NCBI RefSeq assembly: GCF_945859685.1
Contig: NC_079148.1
Location: 39,877,946-39,941,945, forward strand
DNA from: Eupeodes corollae
Taxonomy: Eukaryota > Arthropoda > Insecta > Diptera > Syrphidae
DNA length: 64,000 nucleotides
Direction of reading: 5' to 3'
How positions within the stretch are numbered: the first letter of the stretch is position 1; every line of letters starts with the position of its first letter. Of the stretch, positions 1 through 12,801 are shown piece after piece. A program made the position numbers and the translations under genes. The notes below the pieces were generated by a model. It was given only the letters and a program-made list of their open reading frames with translations. It did not search any database and was not told the DNA's origin.

Positions 1-1473
1 AAATGTTAAACATGAGTAACAAGTGTCACAAAAACAGAGTTCAAATAGACCTTTTAAGCCGTGAAAGAGTTGCAAGTTTCCTTTATCAATTGAGCACCCC
101 TTAAAGCACTTCCCTCTTGTTATTTGGTAAATATTCATAATTCATTGCAAATAGGACTTATCTACAACTTAAGATTGGGTTTTACAAATTAAAACAAAAA
201 GGCTATCAAATAAGTTTCGAAAAAAGTCATCTCAATTTCTTGATGGACATGAATTGTACAACGGTAACTAAAAATATGTGCTAATGGTTCATATATTTGT
301 TTACGTAAACAAATCTATCTACCTAAATGACCTAAAACGAGCATTTTACAAGGCAAAATTAGGATGATACTAACGCCCTCACTATAATATGTAAGTCATT
401 ATACTCCGTTATCCAACTACATACTCCTATAGTTTTTACACACATTTTTCTAAAAGCAAAACGATATGGTGTTAGATATACGAATAAGACACGTTACGAC
501 GTCGACGCTGAGCTTATGATGACTCTAGAGTCCTTGCACGTTTTACCAAAAATAAACAGAGAATTTGCTTTTTAAATTAAACACGAACCCTAAATTGGGT
601 CGGTTTACGAGGACGACCATAACCGCGCCGACCGACACTGAAGTGTCTGAATGAAACGAAAAGTGAAGAGCTTTGCCATACTAAGGTATCTGCGTCCTAC
701 ATAACAAACAAACATACATATGGTTTGTACAGAGTTAGAATGCGAAGGTGCTGCTCCTGTTTGCCTGCGGTGGTGTTGCGCAGGAAGAGGTTGCAAGGCG
801 AAAAAAAAAACAAACACAAAAAAACTAAAAAGAAAAGAAAACTCACAAAATAAAAACACCAAAATGAACAACATCAAAATGGAAATGGCCTAAACAAGTG
901 CACAGACTGATGTCTTTTTGTGAAGGAAGCACGGACAGACGATGGACGGGAGACGGGGACAGTAGATGGACGGACGATGTGATGGTGTCGGTGGGTTTTT
1001 TTTTTTGGTAAGTTGGTTGGTGTGGTTTTAAACAGGGCCAGGGAGTCATAGGATGCTATATGCTCTCTCACATGGTTTCTCTTCCTCGTTGCACTGATTT
1101 AAAAAGAAACAACCACAACAACAAAAATAAGAAAACAACTAAAATAGCACAAATAGAAAGTAAATACTAAAGAAACAAAACCTTAAAAAAACAAACTTTG
1201 TATGCGCCAAATTAGGAGATGTATCCTATCCGTCCTAAGGTTTTTTTGTTTTCTTTTTATTTTTTAGGGGTTTTCGGTAGGAAGTCTCTGGTTGGCCTTT
1301 TCAGGTATAGTTTATTTTTTTTTGTTGATACTTTACTTACCTATTAGGCAGGGTCTTCTTTTGACCTGAATTGTTAGATTTTCACTGCAATCTTTTTAAT
1401 TTAATGTAAGTAAACACAAATTTTAAATTCCGTTCAAGTTTATAGATGAACCTATTCTGCTGAACTAAATTTT
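1..1473. repeat. Left arm of a large inverted duplication
   Basis: The reverse complement of this stretch reappears at 26,848 to about 28,316 with scattered substitutions and small indels. The match runs from the window edge to position 1,473, where the other copy meets an N gap, so neither true end is visible. It has homopolymer runs and no reading frame that resembles a known protein. The open frames on both strands are low in complexity (runs of Phe/Lys) and I treat them as chance. I do not recognise a transposon family; it could be host non-coding DNA. Confidence 0.85.
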
Positions 1474-1679
1474 GTATTTGTTTGTGTATTTAATCATAGT
1501 TGTTCCTAATTGTTCTAGTAGTTCTTTGAAAAACAAAATTTGAGGTTTGTCAAATTTTGTCCATATTATGTGTATTTAAAACAACTGATTCAAAAAATGG
1601 ACTACGATTTAAACGAGTTTGATTGGATCTTTACTTAAAACATATAGTTCAAAATTCAAAATAGAAATACAATTCGTCA

Positions 1680-2700
1680 ATAAATAAAAAGAATATTGCA
1701 ATCATTGGAAAAGACAGAGTGTGGTAAAGCATTTCACATTCGCGTAGTACGACTAAAGAACGAATCTCCGACTCAAGTTTGGATAGAAGGTATAATGATT
1801 AACATTAAGAGGAGAAATGCAACTGAATATTGCTCGTTAAAATAAAGGTAAAAAAGGGTGATACATGAACCTTAACGACGATGTTCTAGCATTGCCTTAG
1901 AAATCCCGAACATCTTGTGGAATTTTTGCCCACATCGCGTATGTGATCGTTACATAAAAGGTGGTTGGTGATACGTATACTGAGATTATCAATATGTTCA
2001 GTTTCCTCGATGCAAGTGCCATCCGTCGATAATGGCAAAGAGGGTATATCTTTTTTTAACGATACAAGACAGCATTAAGTTTTTGAAGTATTAAATTTCC
2101 CTCGGTTTTTATTCCACGTTGTACAATGCTGTTTAGTTTAGAATTTAAGGAGCTACTCATATTTTGTCGTTGCAAGTTCCACATTAAAAGAAGAGAGATG
2201 CAATTCTGGAAACTAATATAAAAAGCTAAGAGTACTATCGTCGACGAACTGCTTAGCTAGATATAAGCTTTCTCGGAGGTCGAACAGATTCAGTATCATT
2301 AACAACAAGCGTAGGTTCCGAGGAAGAGGAAGAATTCTTCATGTTTTTTCACGAATGATCAAAAATTTGTACTGCCTTTGGGACATTGTAGTATTCTTTT
2401 GCCGTGATTTCATGTAAAAATTTGGTCCGATAAATAGGCAATGCAAGCCTTCCTACTTTTCTTGAACATATTTGTGTTTTCCTCAGATGGATTGGTTTTA
2501 AAACAACGGAAACATACCTTCTCGACCCTCACATCGAACCATGCGTTTTCCTTAGGTCTGATGCTTTTAGCCCTGTTCAGAATAAAAGTTCTCTGCGTTG
2601 ATGTCAACTTCAATATCGAAGAAGCATAGTGACCAATAAAAGATTCGTAAATAATTATTATGAAAATAGTTCTATAATAATAATTGGATAGAAGGTACTT
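1680..2700 (-). mobile_element. Decayed Jockey-type LINE fragment (reverse transcriptase C-terminal half)
   Basis: Read on the minus strand, this stretch keeps pieces of a non-LTR retrotransposon in several frames. Near 2,540 lies a linker-like segment beginning AWFD. Near 2,250 is a remnant of the RT catalytic region (FVDDSTL, expected FADDSTL). At 1,690-1,770 is the C-terminal signature SFFSRTTRM followed by a stop where Trp is expected, then NALPHSVFSNDCN. The same family appears at 28,800-29,700 (SSRTTRMFNSFPGSIFP) and 57,764-59,090. Stops and frameshifts are frequent, so it is a relic. Family membership is inferred from motif order; the clade call (Jockey-like) is from memory of such RTs in flies. 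Confidence 0.6.
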
Positions 2701-2756
2701 ACTACAATCCAATCACATTCTTTCTTTTCTACAAGATTTCAGGGCAAACATTGAGT

Positions 2757-5700
2757 TATTACTTACTTTATTACTTAAGGTGGCGCTACAGTCCAGGCCA
2801 GACCTGTGCCTCAACCAACAACTCGATTCCTAGCTAGCTGTCTCTAGTTTCGAACGCAAAGTTGGTTGAGGTCTTCAGCCATATGACTGCGCCACCTGAG
2901 TCGCGGCTTCCTCTACTGTGTCATTATACGGGATTGGATTCGAAGACCTTTCGGAGTGGAGCGTTGATGTCCATTCGCTCTACATCATCATCCATTGGAC
3001 TTTAATTCTGTTAACTAGGTCGCTGTACAGCCCATTGAGTTCGTCATTATATCTTCTACTCCATTCTCCATCTATGCGTACGGGACCAAAAATCACCCGA
3101 AGAATTTTTCTCTCGAAGTATCTTAAGACGTTCTCATATTTCTTGGACAGGGTCCAGACCTCAGCGCCATAAATGAGAATCGGGATGATGAATGCCATAT
3201 AGATGGTGATTGTAGATGCTCGAGAGAGGATTTTACTTCTCAATTGCCTTCTAAGTCCAAAGAAGCAGCGATTTGGAATAGTTTTTCTTCGTTTTATTCC
3301 AGCGCTTGTGTCTGAATTTATAGCGGTGATTTGGTAGAAAAGAAATACTCAACTACAAAGTTAGTTGTCCATGGTGACGATTGGTCAAAGACTTCGTCGT
3401 TCAATGTCATTTTTTGGTGACAATATAAACTTGGTCTTGCCCTCATTGACCACTTAACCCATCTTCTTCGCATTCGTCGCAATGCTCAAAAATGCTCCGC
3501 TGATATCATGATTTGATCTTCCAATTATGTCAATATTATCTGCGTATCGGAGTGATTGGATGGACATTTGGAAGAATGTGCCTCTAGAGTTGGCGGTTGA
3601 GTTTTGTACAATTCTTTTCAGAACTATGTTAAAAAAGCTGCCTGGCAGTGCATCGCGTTGTCTTAAACCTTTTTTGACATCAAAATCGATGAAATTTTTT
3701 GCGACAGAGAGCAGGGTGCATTCTCCTTCATCATTGTACACAAACAGATAAGTTTAAAATGGATGCCAGAACTAGACATTTCTCTGTAGAGCTTCCCTAT
3801 AGATGCTGTTATACGTCGCTTAAAATCGATAAAGAGATGGTGGGTATCGATTTGAAGTTCCTGGGTTTTTTCCAATATCTGCCGTAGTGTGAATATTTGG
3901 TCGATAGTGGACTTTCCTGGTCTGAAGCCACACTGAAAGGACCAATCAGGTTCACATAATACGGCAGAGAGGATCTTATACGCAATGTTAAGGAGACTTA
4001 TGCCTCTGTAGTAGCAATTTAGAGGGTCTCCTTTCTTATGTATCGGGCACACTATGCCGAGATTCCACTCATTTAGTATTCTTTCTTCATATTTTGGAGA
4101 TGATTTGGTGCATGCTTCGTACCAAGTCATCGCCTGCTGCTTTGAATAGTTCGGCAGCGATGCGGTCAGCTCCTGCAGGTTTGTTTGACTTAAGTTTAGA
4201 TATAGCTTTATTCACTTCGTCAAGGTCAGGTAGGCGGAATTGTTGACCTGCGTCGCCGAGGTTGAGTGGTTCTATCTCCCTTACAGCGGAATTCGGTTCG
4301 TCATCGCCGTTATATAATTTGGAGAAATGATCTTTCCATATTCTCAGCATAGATTGCGGTTCTACTACGATGTACCCCTGATCGTCTTTACAGGCTTCGG
4401 TTCGTGGCTGGTACCCTTGGGAGGTTTTTTTTAACCTTTTGGTAAAATTTACGAACCTCATTCCTGTTGTGACATCCCTCTATCTCCTCGATCGCGCGCT
4501 TCTCATGCTCTCTTTTTTTCATCTAAGAAGCCGTTGTTCCTCTCTCCTCTTCTGCTCGTAGAGCTCGCCAGCAGCTCTAGTCCTTTTGTGCAGCGCCGTT
4601 TTGTATGCGTGTTGTTTCGCTGCGTGCGCTTGCCGGCATTCGTCGTCAAACCAGAGGTTTCGCTGTGGTGGCCGTGTGAAACCTAGCACCTTAGAGGTGG
4701 CATATCTGATGGCTGCAAGGCAATGTTGCCACTGGTTTTCAATGCCTAATGCAGGCAGCATAGGACTCCTTAAGAGGTTATTAGAGACTTGATCGAAAAA
4801 GGACATGGCAGTCTCTTGCGATTGTAGCCGTCTAACGTCGAATCTTCTCACAGTACTTCCTAGTTTTGGCTTGCATCGGGATATCCGTAGCCGTACCTAG
4901 GCTACAACGAAGTAGTGGTCCGAGTCAATGTTGGCCTCTCGGAATGTTCGGATATCCTGGATACTGGAGAAGTGTCGTGCGTCGATTGCAATGTGGTCAA
5001 TCTGGTTGACAGTTGATTGATCAGGAGATTTCCATGTCCCCTTGTGGATATTAAGATACGTGAACTGCGTACTAGCTACCGGAACGTCTCGCCCTGCAGC
5101 GAAATCGACCAGCCTGAATCCGTTGTCGGAGGTGGTGTCGTGCAGGCTGTATCTCCCGATTATGCCACCAAAGATGTCTTCTCTTCCTAGCTTGGCATTC
5201 AAATCTCCTAAGACAATTTTAATGTCAAAGCCAGGGCACTGCTCATATGTCTGGTCCAAGAGCTCGAAGAATTTGTCTTTGGTGTCTTCATCTTTCTCCT
5301 CTGTTGAGGCATGCGCTCATATTAGGTTTTATGTTGGCTAATTTAGCCTTGATGCGGATTGTCGTGATGCGCTCGCTCACACTGTTGAAACTCAAGACTT
5401 TTTGCCTGAGTCTAGTTCCAACAACAAATTCACACCCAAATAGACGCTGTCTTTGTTCTCGGTAGCAATCGGCGTAGTATACTACGCAGTCTTTTAGTTT
5501 GCGTTTGCCCGGTCCATCCCGTCGCACTTCTTGGATGGCGGTAATATCTGCCTTGCAGCAGTTTAGGGCTTCCGCTAATTGTTCGGTTGCACATGGTCTG
5601 TTAAGGGAACTAACATTCCACGTACAGATCCAAAGTTCGTTGTCCATATTTCGTTTGCGTGGGTTGTCAACAGTGAATCCGTCCGTATCCGAGGCTTGTT

Positions 5701-5760
5701 GGTGCTTCGCAACTAATGTATTTTGCACGTGTACATTTTGTCTCATTATAAATTAATTTC
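2757..5760 (-). mobile_element. RTE-type LINE, near full-length but inactivated
   Basis: A non-LTR retrotransposon on the minus strand with its parts in the expected order. The apurinic-like endonuclease spans about 5,746 to 4,897 (WICTWNVSSLN, IQEVR, LGDLNAKLGRED, NQIDHIAIDAR, SDHY). A basic linker follows at about 4,851-4,519 (WFDDECRQAHAAK), then the reverse transcriptase from about 4,461 to 3,454 (LKSNKPAGADRIAAELFK, CPIHKKGDPLN, QCGFRPGKSTIDQIF, HHLFIDFK). The C-terminal domain is at 3,243-2,980 (IFGPVRIDGEW). Several frameshifts separate the pieces, and the catalytic YADD reads YADN near 3,535. The 3' end is followed by TAAG-like repeats (about 2,757-2,786) rather than poly(A), as is usual for RTE elements. 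The 5' end abuts the start of the duplicated block at 5,763; copy B has no such element at that junction. The RTE clade is my best call; a close relative is possible. Confidence 0.85.
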
Positions 5761-5762
5761 AA

Positions 5763-8700
5763 TTTGAAGCCAATCTCAGCCTCTATTCTTATTTGGGAAT
5801 CGTTTTATTTTTAGAAAAAACTAACATTTTAATTAACTTTCTTAAGACACACCCATCCTAAATTGTTAACGAATAACATTTTAAATTTAACATTTTACTC
5901 TGGAAGTATAGAAGGCACAAAAAATAGAATAAATTATTTGTTTTCTTCCCTCGGAAAACTGAATTTTATGTTAACCTATATTTCGAAATGTCCCATGGAG
6001 TAAGCGTTGCTCCCAATGTCTTTTTAACCTATTTAACTAAATGTTTTCAAAAGTAGGCATATATTCTTCACCACAAAAACCAACAATCATACTAACAAAA
6101 ACTTTTTGGAGAGAAGAAAAGACATGGAACTTTTTATGTTTTATTTTTGAACAACACAATAGGATTAAGCACTCCAGGAACCAAATGATCCCGTTCGAAT
6201 GGAATAAGTAGATTTCCCTGGAACTGAGACTTGATTCCAAACTGTCTTCGCCATAATATCATCATTTTACTAAGCGTGTATATAGATAAAAATACTCGTT
6301 TAGGTACTTCCTCCACCTTATATCTAGAAGTAGTAGTTGGGAGCTTAACCGTCACATAACGTGTAACTGATGGGTGGATTTTGTGACTGCATTATTTTAT
6401 AACTTCAACTTCACATAAGTTTGCAAGGACCCATGCTGCAGCAGCAAAAGCAGATGCAGATGCAGATGGATAGATGATTTGGTTGCCTGATGCTACGACT
6501 CGACTACAAGTAGGTATAGCAAGAAGCTCAAATGAATGGAGTCTCATTTACATTGCGCTTGATGCAAATGCTGCTGCAGGATGGGTTCCGGCAATTTTTG
6601 TTTTGTGTGCCAAAACAGCGATGTGTTCCAAATTTCACTAAATATTTCTTTTCCTGCCTTCACCGTCATCGTCGTTTTCGTCGTCATCGTGATCGTCATT
6701 TGGGTAAGCGGATGAAAGGAGTTGAACAAAAAGAACCAGCACATCTCTAACACCATTCACCCACTGCCACCGCCGCCACCCCCATCATCTACCACTAGGT
6801 ACATAACCACAATCGTGGAAGGGGGTGAGGTGGAGGTGTGGGCAGCAAAACTAGCAACAGGAACTAAAAGAAGTGCATACGAGCATCTATGTGTATAGAT
6901 GGTAGATAGAGAAGTGATGACGGTTGTGTGTAATATCTATGTATGTGATTCGATTGTGCTGTGGCCTGTCCCAGCATTATTATCACAACATCCGAGTAAT
7001 CCATCCAAAGGTACGAGTATCTGGCAAAATGCAGATTTCCATTGCAGTCCTAGAATAATGGATTACCAATCAGCTTTGGATTTTGAGGCCAGATCTAATT
7101 GTTGACCTCTGTTGGTTGGACATTGAGAGGATGGATGGTTTGATTGGAAAACCGTGTTGATGTGTTTCCGGGGTAAGCTATAGGAGGTAACATTTAAATT
7201 TTGTGGCTTTTAACAACTAACAAGGATTTCAAACTTTGATGCTGATTTTGTGTGTGCATAATATATTGTGTGTCTATAAATGTAAAATCAGATGTATATC
7301 CATTATCTGGGTGAAATTTGAAAATCAATCAAATGATTGCAACTTAGTTGCATAGTTCTCTTTAAGGAGCAGCTTTTATTTGAAGTTATATTCTATAGAA
7401 ATTTGTAGATTCATATGACCTTGAACTATAAGACTGAACGTGGGTGATCATTCGTGGAAGAAAGACGCACAAATTTTCAATTTTTAAAATCCCATATTTG
7501 CTGCTGCTACCACCGCAATTTTCGATTGAGATTTGTATGTCAAAAAACAAAAATTAATTTAATCAATTCATTGATTGGTTGGTATTCTTCGTTAAGTCCT
7601 AAAAGAATCAGGTTTTTCCTTCCTCAGTTGGCTCTTTTCTTATCCACTTTTCTATATTTTCTACTTCAACAGTCTCAAAGTCCTCCATGTCTGTCGTGTT
7701 ACCGTCGTCGTACTCGTATTCATCCTCGTCCTCGTCTTCATCCTCATCCTCTCAGACATTAAGAAAAAGGTTTAGTTTTATTCGCGAAATTCAAGGATGT
7801 AACAAAATCCTTAAACTGCACTTTCCTATCGCGGTATTTTCCTTTTATGTAGAAGAATCTCTATCGTCATCATCATCTTCATCGTGATAGCATCAGCCAC
7901 AGCCCTCAAAGAATAGAAAAACTCCTTACAAATTCAATAGGTGACAGCAGCTTCAGTCTTAAATGAATGCAGGAAACTTTTAATTTAATAAGGTGGCAGT
8001 TTATTTTTAATTTTAGTTTTTGTTGGTTACCATCTAGCGCCATTCACTGACATCGCTGCCGATGATGCCGCCTCGCCATATCGCCTGCGGTATCTACTAT
8101 CTTATGTATGTATGTGTGTATATAACCTTGTGGTGGAGGTGGATATATGACAATGGATTGTGATGGTGCGGCTAGCGCGGCAGCCTGCGCGCCATAGACG
8201 TTAAGTCGAGGTATTCATTTGAACTTAACGTAATATTCTAAAGGACATCGATGACCTTTGGATAAGTTTCTTTTGCATTGGAAAACATTTCACAAAGAAC
8301 TATTTTCTATGAAGGGAAATTAATTTAAAATGTGGGTTGCAGATATTTTGAAGTTCGAATAAAAATAGAATGAAGTTGAAAATTTTCTATTGAACTTTAA
8401 ATCAGCTTAATGGCAGGAAAGAGTTTATCGTTTTTGTATTGTTTTTATCCCTGAAGAAAGTAAGCGTAGAAAGGTTATAGTTTCTGGGTTTGACTTTGAA
8501 ACGTTTGAAATATGTATGTGTATGAGAACAAAAAGATCTATACATTTTTAAAGGTTAGATTTGTTTTTGTTGTGTAAGTCAATGTTAAGAACAAAGGTTA
8601 AATTAAGTTATGTTCAACTTTCTTAACAATTTTTATTTGCGGTAGTTAAAATGAGTTTTTTTTTTAACAATTTCAAGAAACGAATTTTAAGATATGAAAG

Positions 8701-8888
8701 TTAAATTCAAAACAACAGATTTATTTAAGGTATAACGTCTATTTAAGGCAAAGAGTGTCAACAAACAAAATTGGAAAATATTTTCAAGGTCAGTCATTGA
8801 CATTCGATATTAAACTTAGCAGATCCAAGGAGACCGGTTTTTGTATTTTATAGACACAATTACATATCGAAGTAAAAGAGTTAGAGGA
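5763..8888. other. Non-coding DNA with trinucleotide-type simple repeats
   Basis: I find no supportable gene here. The stretch is nearly identical to 34,176-37,260. It contains short simple repeats: CAG/GATGCA-type near 6,434-6,470, CGTCGT/CATCGT-type near 6,662-6,705, and TCG/TCC/TCA-type near 7,690-7,755 and 7,865-7,886. The latter two give a short Ser-rich open frame that I consider a by-product of the repeat. No transposon signature was recognised, so this may be unique host intergenic or intronic DNA. Confidence 0.6.
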
Positions 8889-10935
8889 ATAATTTTGTAA
8901 TTGGAGCCAGACTTAGGCAAGAAGTCTTGAGGTACAGGTGCGTCAATGACCATACGCATCAAGGCTAAATTCGGCAACATAAGCCTGATATGCGCTCACG
9001 CCCCTACGGAAGAGAAAGACGACAGCACCAAAGAAATGTTCTTCGAGCTCCTAGACCAAACATATAAGCAGTGTCCTAGCTACGATATTAAAATAGTCCT
9101 GGGCGATTTTAATGCCAAGCTAGGAAGGGAAGACATCTTTGGTGGAATAATCGGGAAGAACAGCCTGCACGACAACACTTTCAACAGTTTATTCAGGCTC
9201 ATAGATTTTGCTGCGGGGCGAAACGTCATGGTAGCCAGGACGCGTTTTCCACACCTCAACATCCACAAAGGAACTTGGGTTTCTCCAGATCAATCTACCC
9301 TCAACCAGATTGACCATATTGCGATCGACGCCAGACACGCTTCCAGCATCATGGATGTCCAAAATTTCCGAGGAGCTAACATAGACTATGACCACTACCT
9401 CGTTGTAGCCAAGGTAGGTTTCCAGACCCAAGGCAAAACAAGGAAGTGTTGGAAGAAGGTACAACGTCGAACGGCTGCAATTGCCAGAGATCGCCAAATC
9501 CTTTTCCGACCGAGTTACAAGTAACCTCTCTCGAAGTTCTCTGCCGCCAACACAATGTATCGAAAACCTGTGGCAACATTGCCAAGACGCAATCAGAGAA
9601 ACCGCCTCTGATGTCCTGCTTTTCAAACAGCCACCAACAAAGAACCCCTGGTTTGATGAGGAATGTCGACAGGCAAATGCAGCCAAATAACAGGCACGCA
9701 AAGCGAGGCTGCATAAAAGGACGAAAGCTGTTTATGAGCTCTATGAGCAGAACAGGCAAGAGGAACACCGACTTCTCAAAAGGAAAAAGAGATTGCATGA
9801 GAACGTGCGGTCGAAGATGTTGAAAGATTTAAAAGCAGGAATGAAGTTCGAAAGTTTTATGAACAGGTGAAACGAAACTCACAGGTACATAAACCTAGAA
9901 CCAAAGGCTGCAAAGACGAAAGTGGAAACATCATAGTGGAACCGCAGTCAATGCTGAGGATATGGAAGGACCACTTCTGCAGACTGTATAACGGCGACGA
10001 CGAACTGAATTCCGATGTCAGGCAGGATGATCCATTTAACATAGACGACGAAAGCCAACAATCTTGTCCTCCTGACTTAGACGAAGTTAAGATTGCCATA
10101 TCTAAGCTAAAGTCTAATAAAGCCGCTGGAGAGGATGGCTTGAATGCCAAGGTCTTTAAAGCAGCTTGAGATAAGTTGGATATTAACATGCACCAACTTA
10201 TCTGTAAGATATGGTCGGAAGAAAGCATGCCCGATGAATGGAACCTCAGTATTGTTTGCCCGATCCTGAAAAAAGGAGACCCTCTAAACTGCACTAACTA
10301 TTGAGGAATAAGTCTACTTAACATCGCCTATAAAATCTTCCTTGCTGTAATATGTGAACGCCTGAAGCCCATCGTCAACAACCTGATAGGTCCTTATCAG
10401 TGTGGTTTTAGACCAGGAAAATCCACAGTTGATCAAATATTCACATTACGGCAGATCCTGGACAAAAACCCAAGAACACCAAATCGACACCCACCACCTT
10501 TTCATCGATTTCAAGGCCGCATATGACAGCATCTACAGGGGCGAGCTGTATAGAGCCATGTCTAGTTTTGGCATCCCTGATAAACTAGTCCGTTAGTGCA
10601 GGATGACAATGGAGAATTCACGCTGCTCCATAAAGGTTGGAAACAACTTAACAGAACCTTTTGATGTCAAAAAAGGGTTTAGACAAGGTGATGCGCTATC
10701 ATGTGAGTTTCTTAACATCGTGCTTGAAACATAGTGCAGAGCTCACACGTGAACACTAGAGGCACTATGTTTCAAAAGTCTGTCCAATTACTGGCATATG
10801 CTTATGACATTGACATAGTCGGAAGAACTCAGCGTGATGTCAATGGGGCTGCAAAAATTGGTTTAACGGTTAATGAGGGCAAAACAATGCATCCAAATGA
10901 AGTAACTGTTTTAGTCAGAAGGTGTCATTATTGGC
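8889..10935 (+). mobile_element. RTE-type LINE, 5'- and 3'-truncated (copy A)
   Basis: Plus-strand member of the same family as 2,757-5,760. It starts inside the endonuclease (8,946-9,420: ICAHAPTEEKDD, LGDFNAKLGRED, NQIDHIAIDAR). The linker ends in WFDEECRQANAAK followed by TAA at 9,688-9,690. RT pieces follow at 9,867-10,169, about 10,170-10,600 and 10,734-10,850. A TGA at 10,302-10,304 interrupts the NY-GI motif. The catalytic YADD reads YAYD near 10,800. Both stops are shared with copy B at 37,264-39,846, so the element was dead before the copies separated. At 8,889 non-coding DNA joins the endonuclease directly at GGAGCCAGAC; copy B has about 680 bp more there, so copy A suffered a deletion. 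At the 3' end it runs into a mariner relic. Confidence 0.85.
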
Positions 10936-11395
10936 AAAATGATGCTAGGTAGGCCATCAACTTCGACGGCAATCGGTACAAGGCAATGATCAAGACTCTC
11001 TTGAAGACAACATATGATTTCTACGGGATTACGCTACGAGCCATTTAGCTCCAGACAATCGATACACTGCACGAGCGGTTTCATGGCATCTTTATCTTGC
11101 GGAAAAGTGACGTGAATTTGCCACTCTTTTAAACTTTTTCTTGTGGGACTTTTTTAAGGTGCAGGTCTATTTGAAAAAGCCTCAAGCCACCGCGGCTCTC
11201 AAAGACAACATGAAGAGAAAATGAAACCATGGGTCAAATTCAAACTGATATATGCCCCAAAATCATCAAACTGGATTTTTCAAATACGTTGCACACAGCT
11301 ATGCGGTAGTAGCCATTTAAACGATAATATATTTTAAAACATAATGTAATTGATAGGGCTCTCAAATAAAAATAAAACCTAATTATGTTTCATTT
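10936..11395 (+). mobile_element. Mariner-type transposase relic (C-terminal part)
   Basis: In broken frames the DNA encodes pieces of a mariner-type transposase C-terminus: FDGNRYKAMI near 10,970, FFLWDFFKVQVYLKKP and ATAALKDNM near 11,135-11,215, and SSHLNDNIF near 11,310. These correspond to the order NG.RY, FLWG, KPATxALxxNI and HLNxxxF in the intact-looking mariners of this window. Stops and frameshifts are frequent. Copy B keeps only the last few dozen bases (about 39,853-39,950), so a deletion removed most of it there. The N-terminal half is absent. Confidence 0.6.
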
Positions 11396-11405
11396 AAAAC
11401 TTTTA

Positions 11406-11535
11406 CAACTTGTTTTACTAACTTCCCAAAGGACGTTCTGGCAATGGATTTGATTTTTTGAATTGAAAATTTTGACATTTTTCGTCGTTTTAAGGTCCCT
11501 AGAGTCGAAATAAAAGATTTTTAGAAAGATGTAGT
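11406..11535 (-). repeat. Truncated copy of the dispersed hairpin-ended repeat
   Basis: This matches, in inverted orientation, the end of the dispersed repeat at about 24,890-25,010 and the longer inverted copy at 39,953-40,375. Shared landmarks are the terminal near-palindrome (here ACTTCCCAAAGGACGT, with one stem base changed) and the segment around CTAGAGTCGAAAT. It is cut at about 11,535, where copy B continues for roughly 740 bp more. Confidence 0.65.
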
Positions 11536-11905
11536 GCCGAGCTTTTTCGTGGATGAATGGCTTTGTTAACAAGTAAAATTGTCGTATATGGGGCGACACC
11601 AAATCACGCGAGGTTCACCAATGAAATTTCAAAAAGTAACCGTTTGGTGTGGGTTTTGAGATGGCGGAATGGTTGGTCGGTAGTTTTTTTTAAAACACCT
11701 TTAGTAAGGTGGTCAACATCTACAGCGAGCGCTACATAACGATGGTAACTAATTTCTTTTGGCCCAAATTGAACATATAAAACTAGACGACATGTCGTTC
11801 CAGCAGGACAGTGCTACGTGCCACAGCTTTCATAGCCCATTAAGCAGAAAGAAAGCGTTTTACGGAGTGTGGCAGTTGGTTCGGCACTAATCCAAAAACC
11901 GGAAA
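11536..11905 (+). mobile_element. Mariner-type transposase relic, third family (copy A)
   Basis: Broken frames carry mariner-type motifs: DEWLC with NK and YMG near 11,545-11,590, KVTVWCGF near 11,632-11,660, and LDDMSFQQDSATCHSF near 11,782-11,835. The last is the region of the second catalytic Asp. It corresponds to 40,790-41,160 in copy B, where the upstream half is also preserved. A further relative lies at 61,030-61,720. Multiple stops make it a dead relic. Confidence 0.65.
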
Positions 11906-12801
11906 TCAGACAGTGTTAAAAATTTTAATTTAAGATATTTTCAATTAATTCAAATAATATCAAGTTAAAAAAATGCAGTTTTTATTAATTAATTTTAATA
12001 ATGGTCAAAATCTTTGTTTTTAAATCAATTTCTTGAAAAGAAATATAAAACAAAAATTCAAATTGTTTTTCATTGAGTTTTTTTATTTTAAGTTTTTAAT
12101 CGTTTTTTTCCAAAATTGGTGTAAAATTTTATTGAAAATTTGGTATTTTGAACTTTTAAGCCCAGTTCGGTTATTACATTTTTTTAACTTTTTTTTCTGC
12201 TATTAATTATTATTAGTACCCAGTTTTCAACTACTCTCTATTAACAACGGTTTTCAAAATGTATATATCAGGGGACTTCTTTTAGGTACTATATATGTCG
12301 AATATAATATATGCTACGTACCCATAATATATATAATATACCCTTCCTGTTCCGAAGATATATTTATGGTGCAGGAATTAGTGATCAGTATTTCAGATAT
12401 TTTAAATTTTCAAAAGTATGTATACCTCAAACTTCAACCTCATTTATCTCAAAACGACGTTTTTTTAACAGTGGCGTGAGTGAAAACAAGAAAAATATGT
12501 TTAAACCGATTGATTTTCGATATGTTGTTCACAACGTGTAATACTCCAATCATCATTTTGTTTAAACTACAACATAAAAAAAAAAAAAAACAAGTGAAAA
12601 AATGCCCGATTTTACGAACTTTTTTTTCAAAAACGTAATATTTTGTCATTTTTTTTCCATTTGTTGTAGATCCGACTATATCTGCACTCTTTCTGATTCA
12701 GAATCTTCTTGAATTTTGTGTTTCAGATGAGTGAAAGCCTCGAAATCTCGGGTCCTATTTTTGAGAGGGTCATCTTCGCAGAATTTGCCATAAATATTAT
12801 A
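11906..12801. other. AT-rich non-coding DNA
   Basis: No gene or recognised element. About 600 bp of it (roughly 11,965-12,545) is missing from copy B, where the flanks join near 41,230. It ends at the insertion point of the mariner at 12,802. Confidence 0.5.

Noticed and set aside
605..1071. Open frames rich in Phe/Leu or Lys/Ser in the left arm and its inverted copy.
   Set aside because: They arise from homopolymers, differ by frameshifts between the two copies and show no domain.
7687..7887. A 66-codon Ser-rich frame conserved in both blocks (also 36,105-36,305).
   Set aside because: The Ser run comes from a TCG/TCC/TCA simple repeat. Conservation only reflects near-identical DNA, with a single silent difference, which is not evidence of coding.
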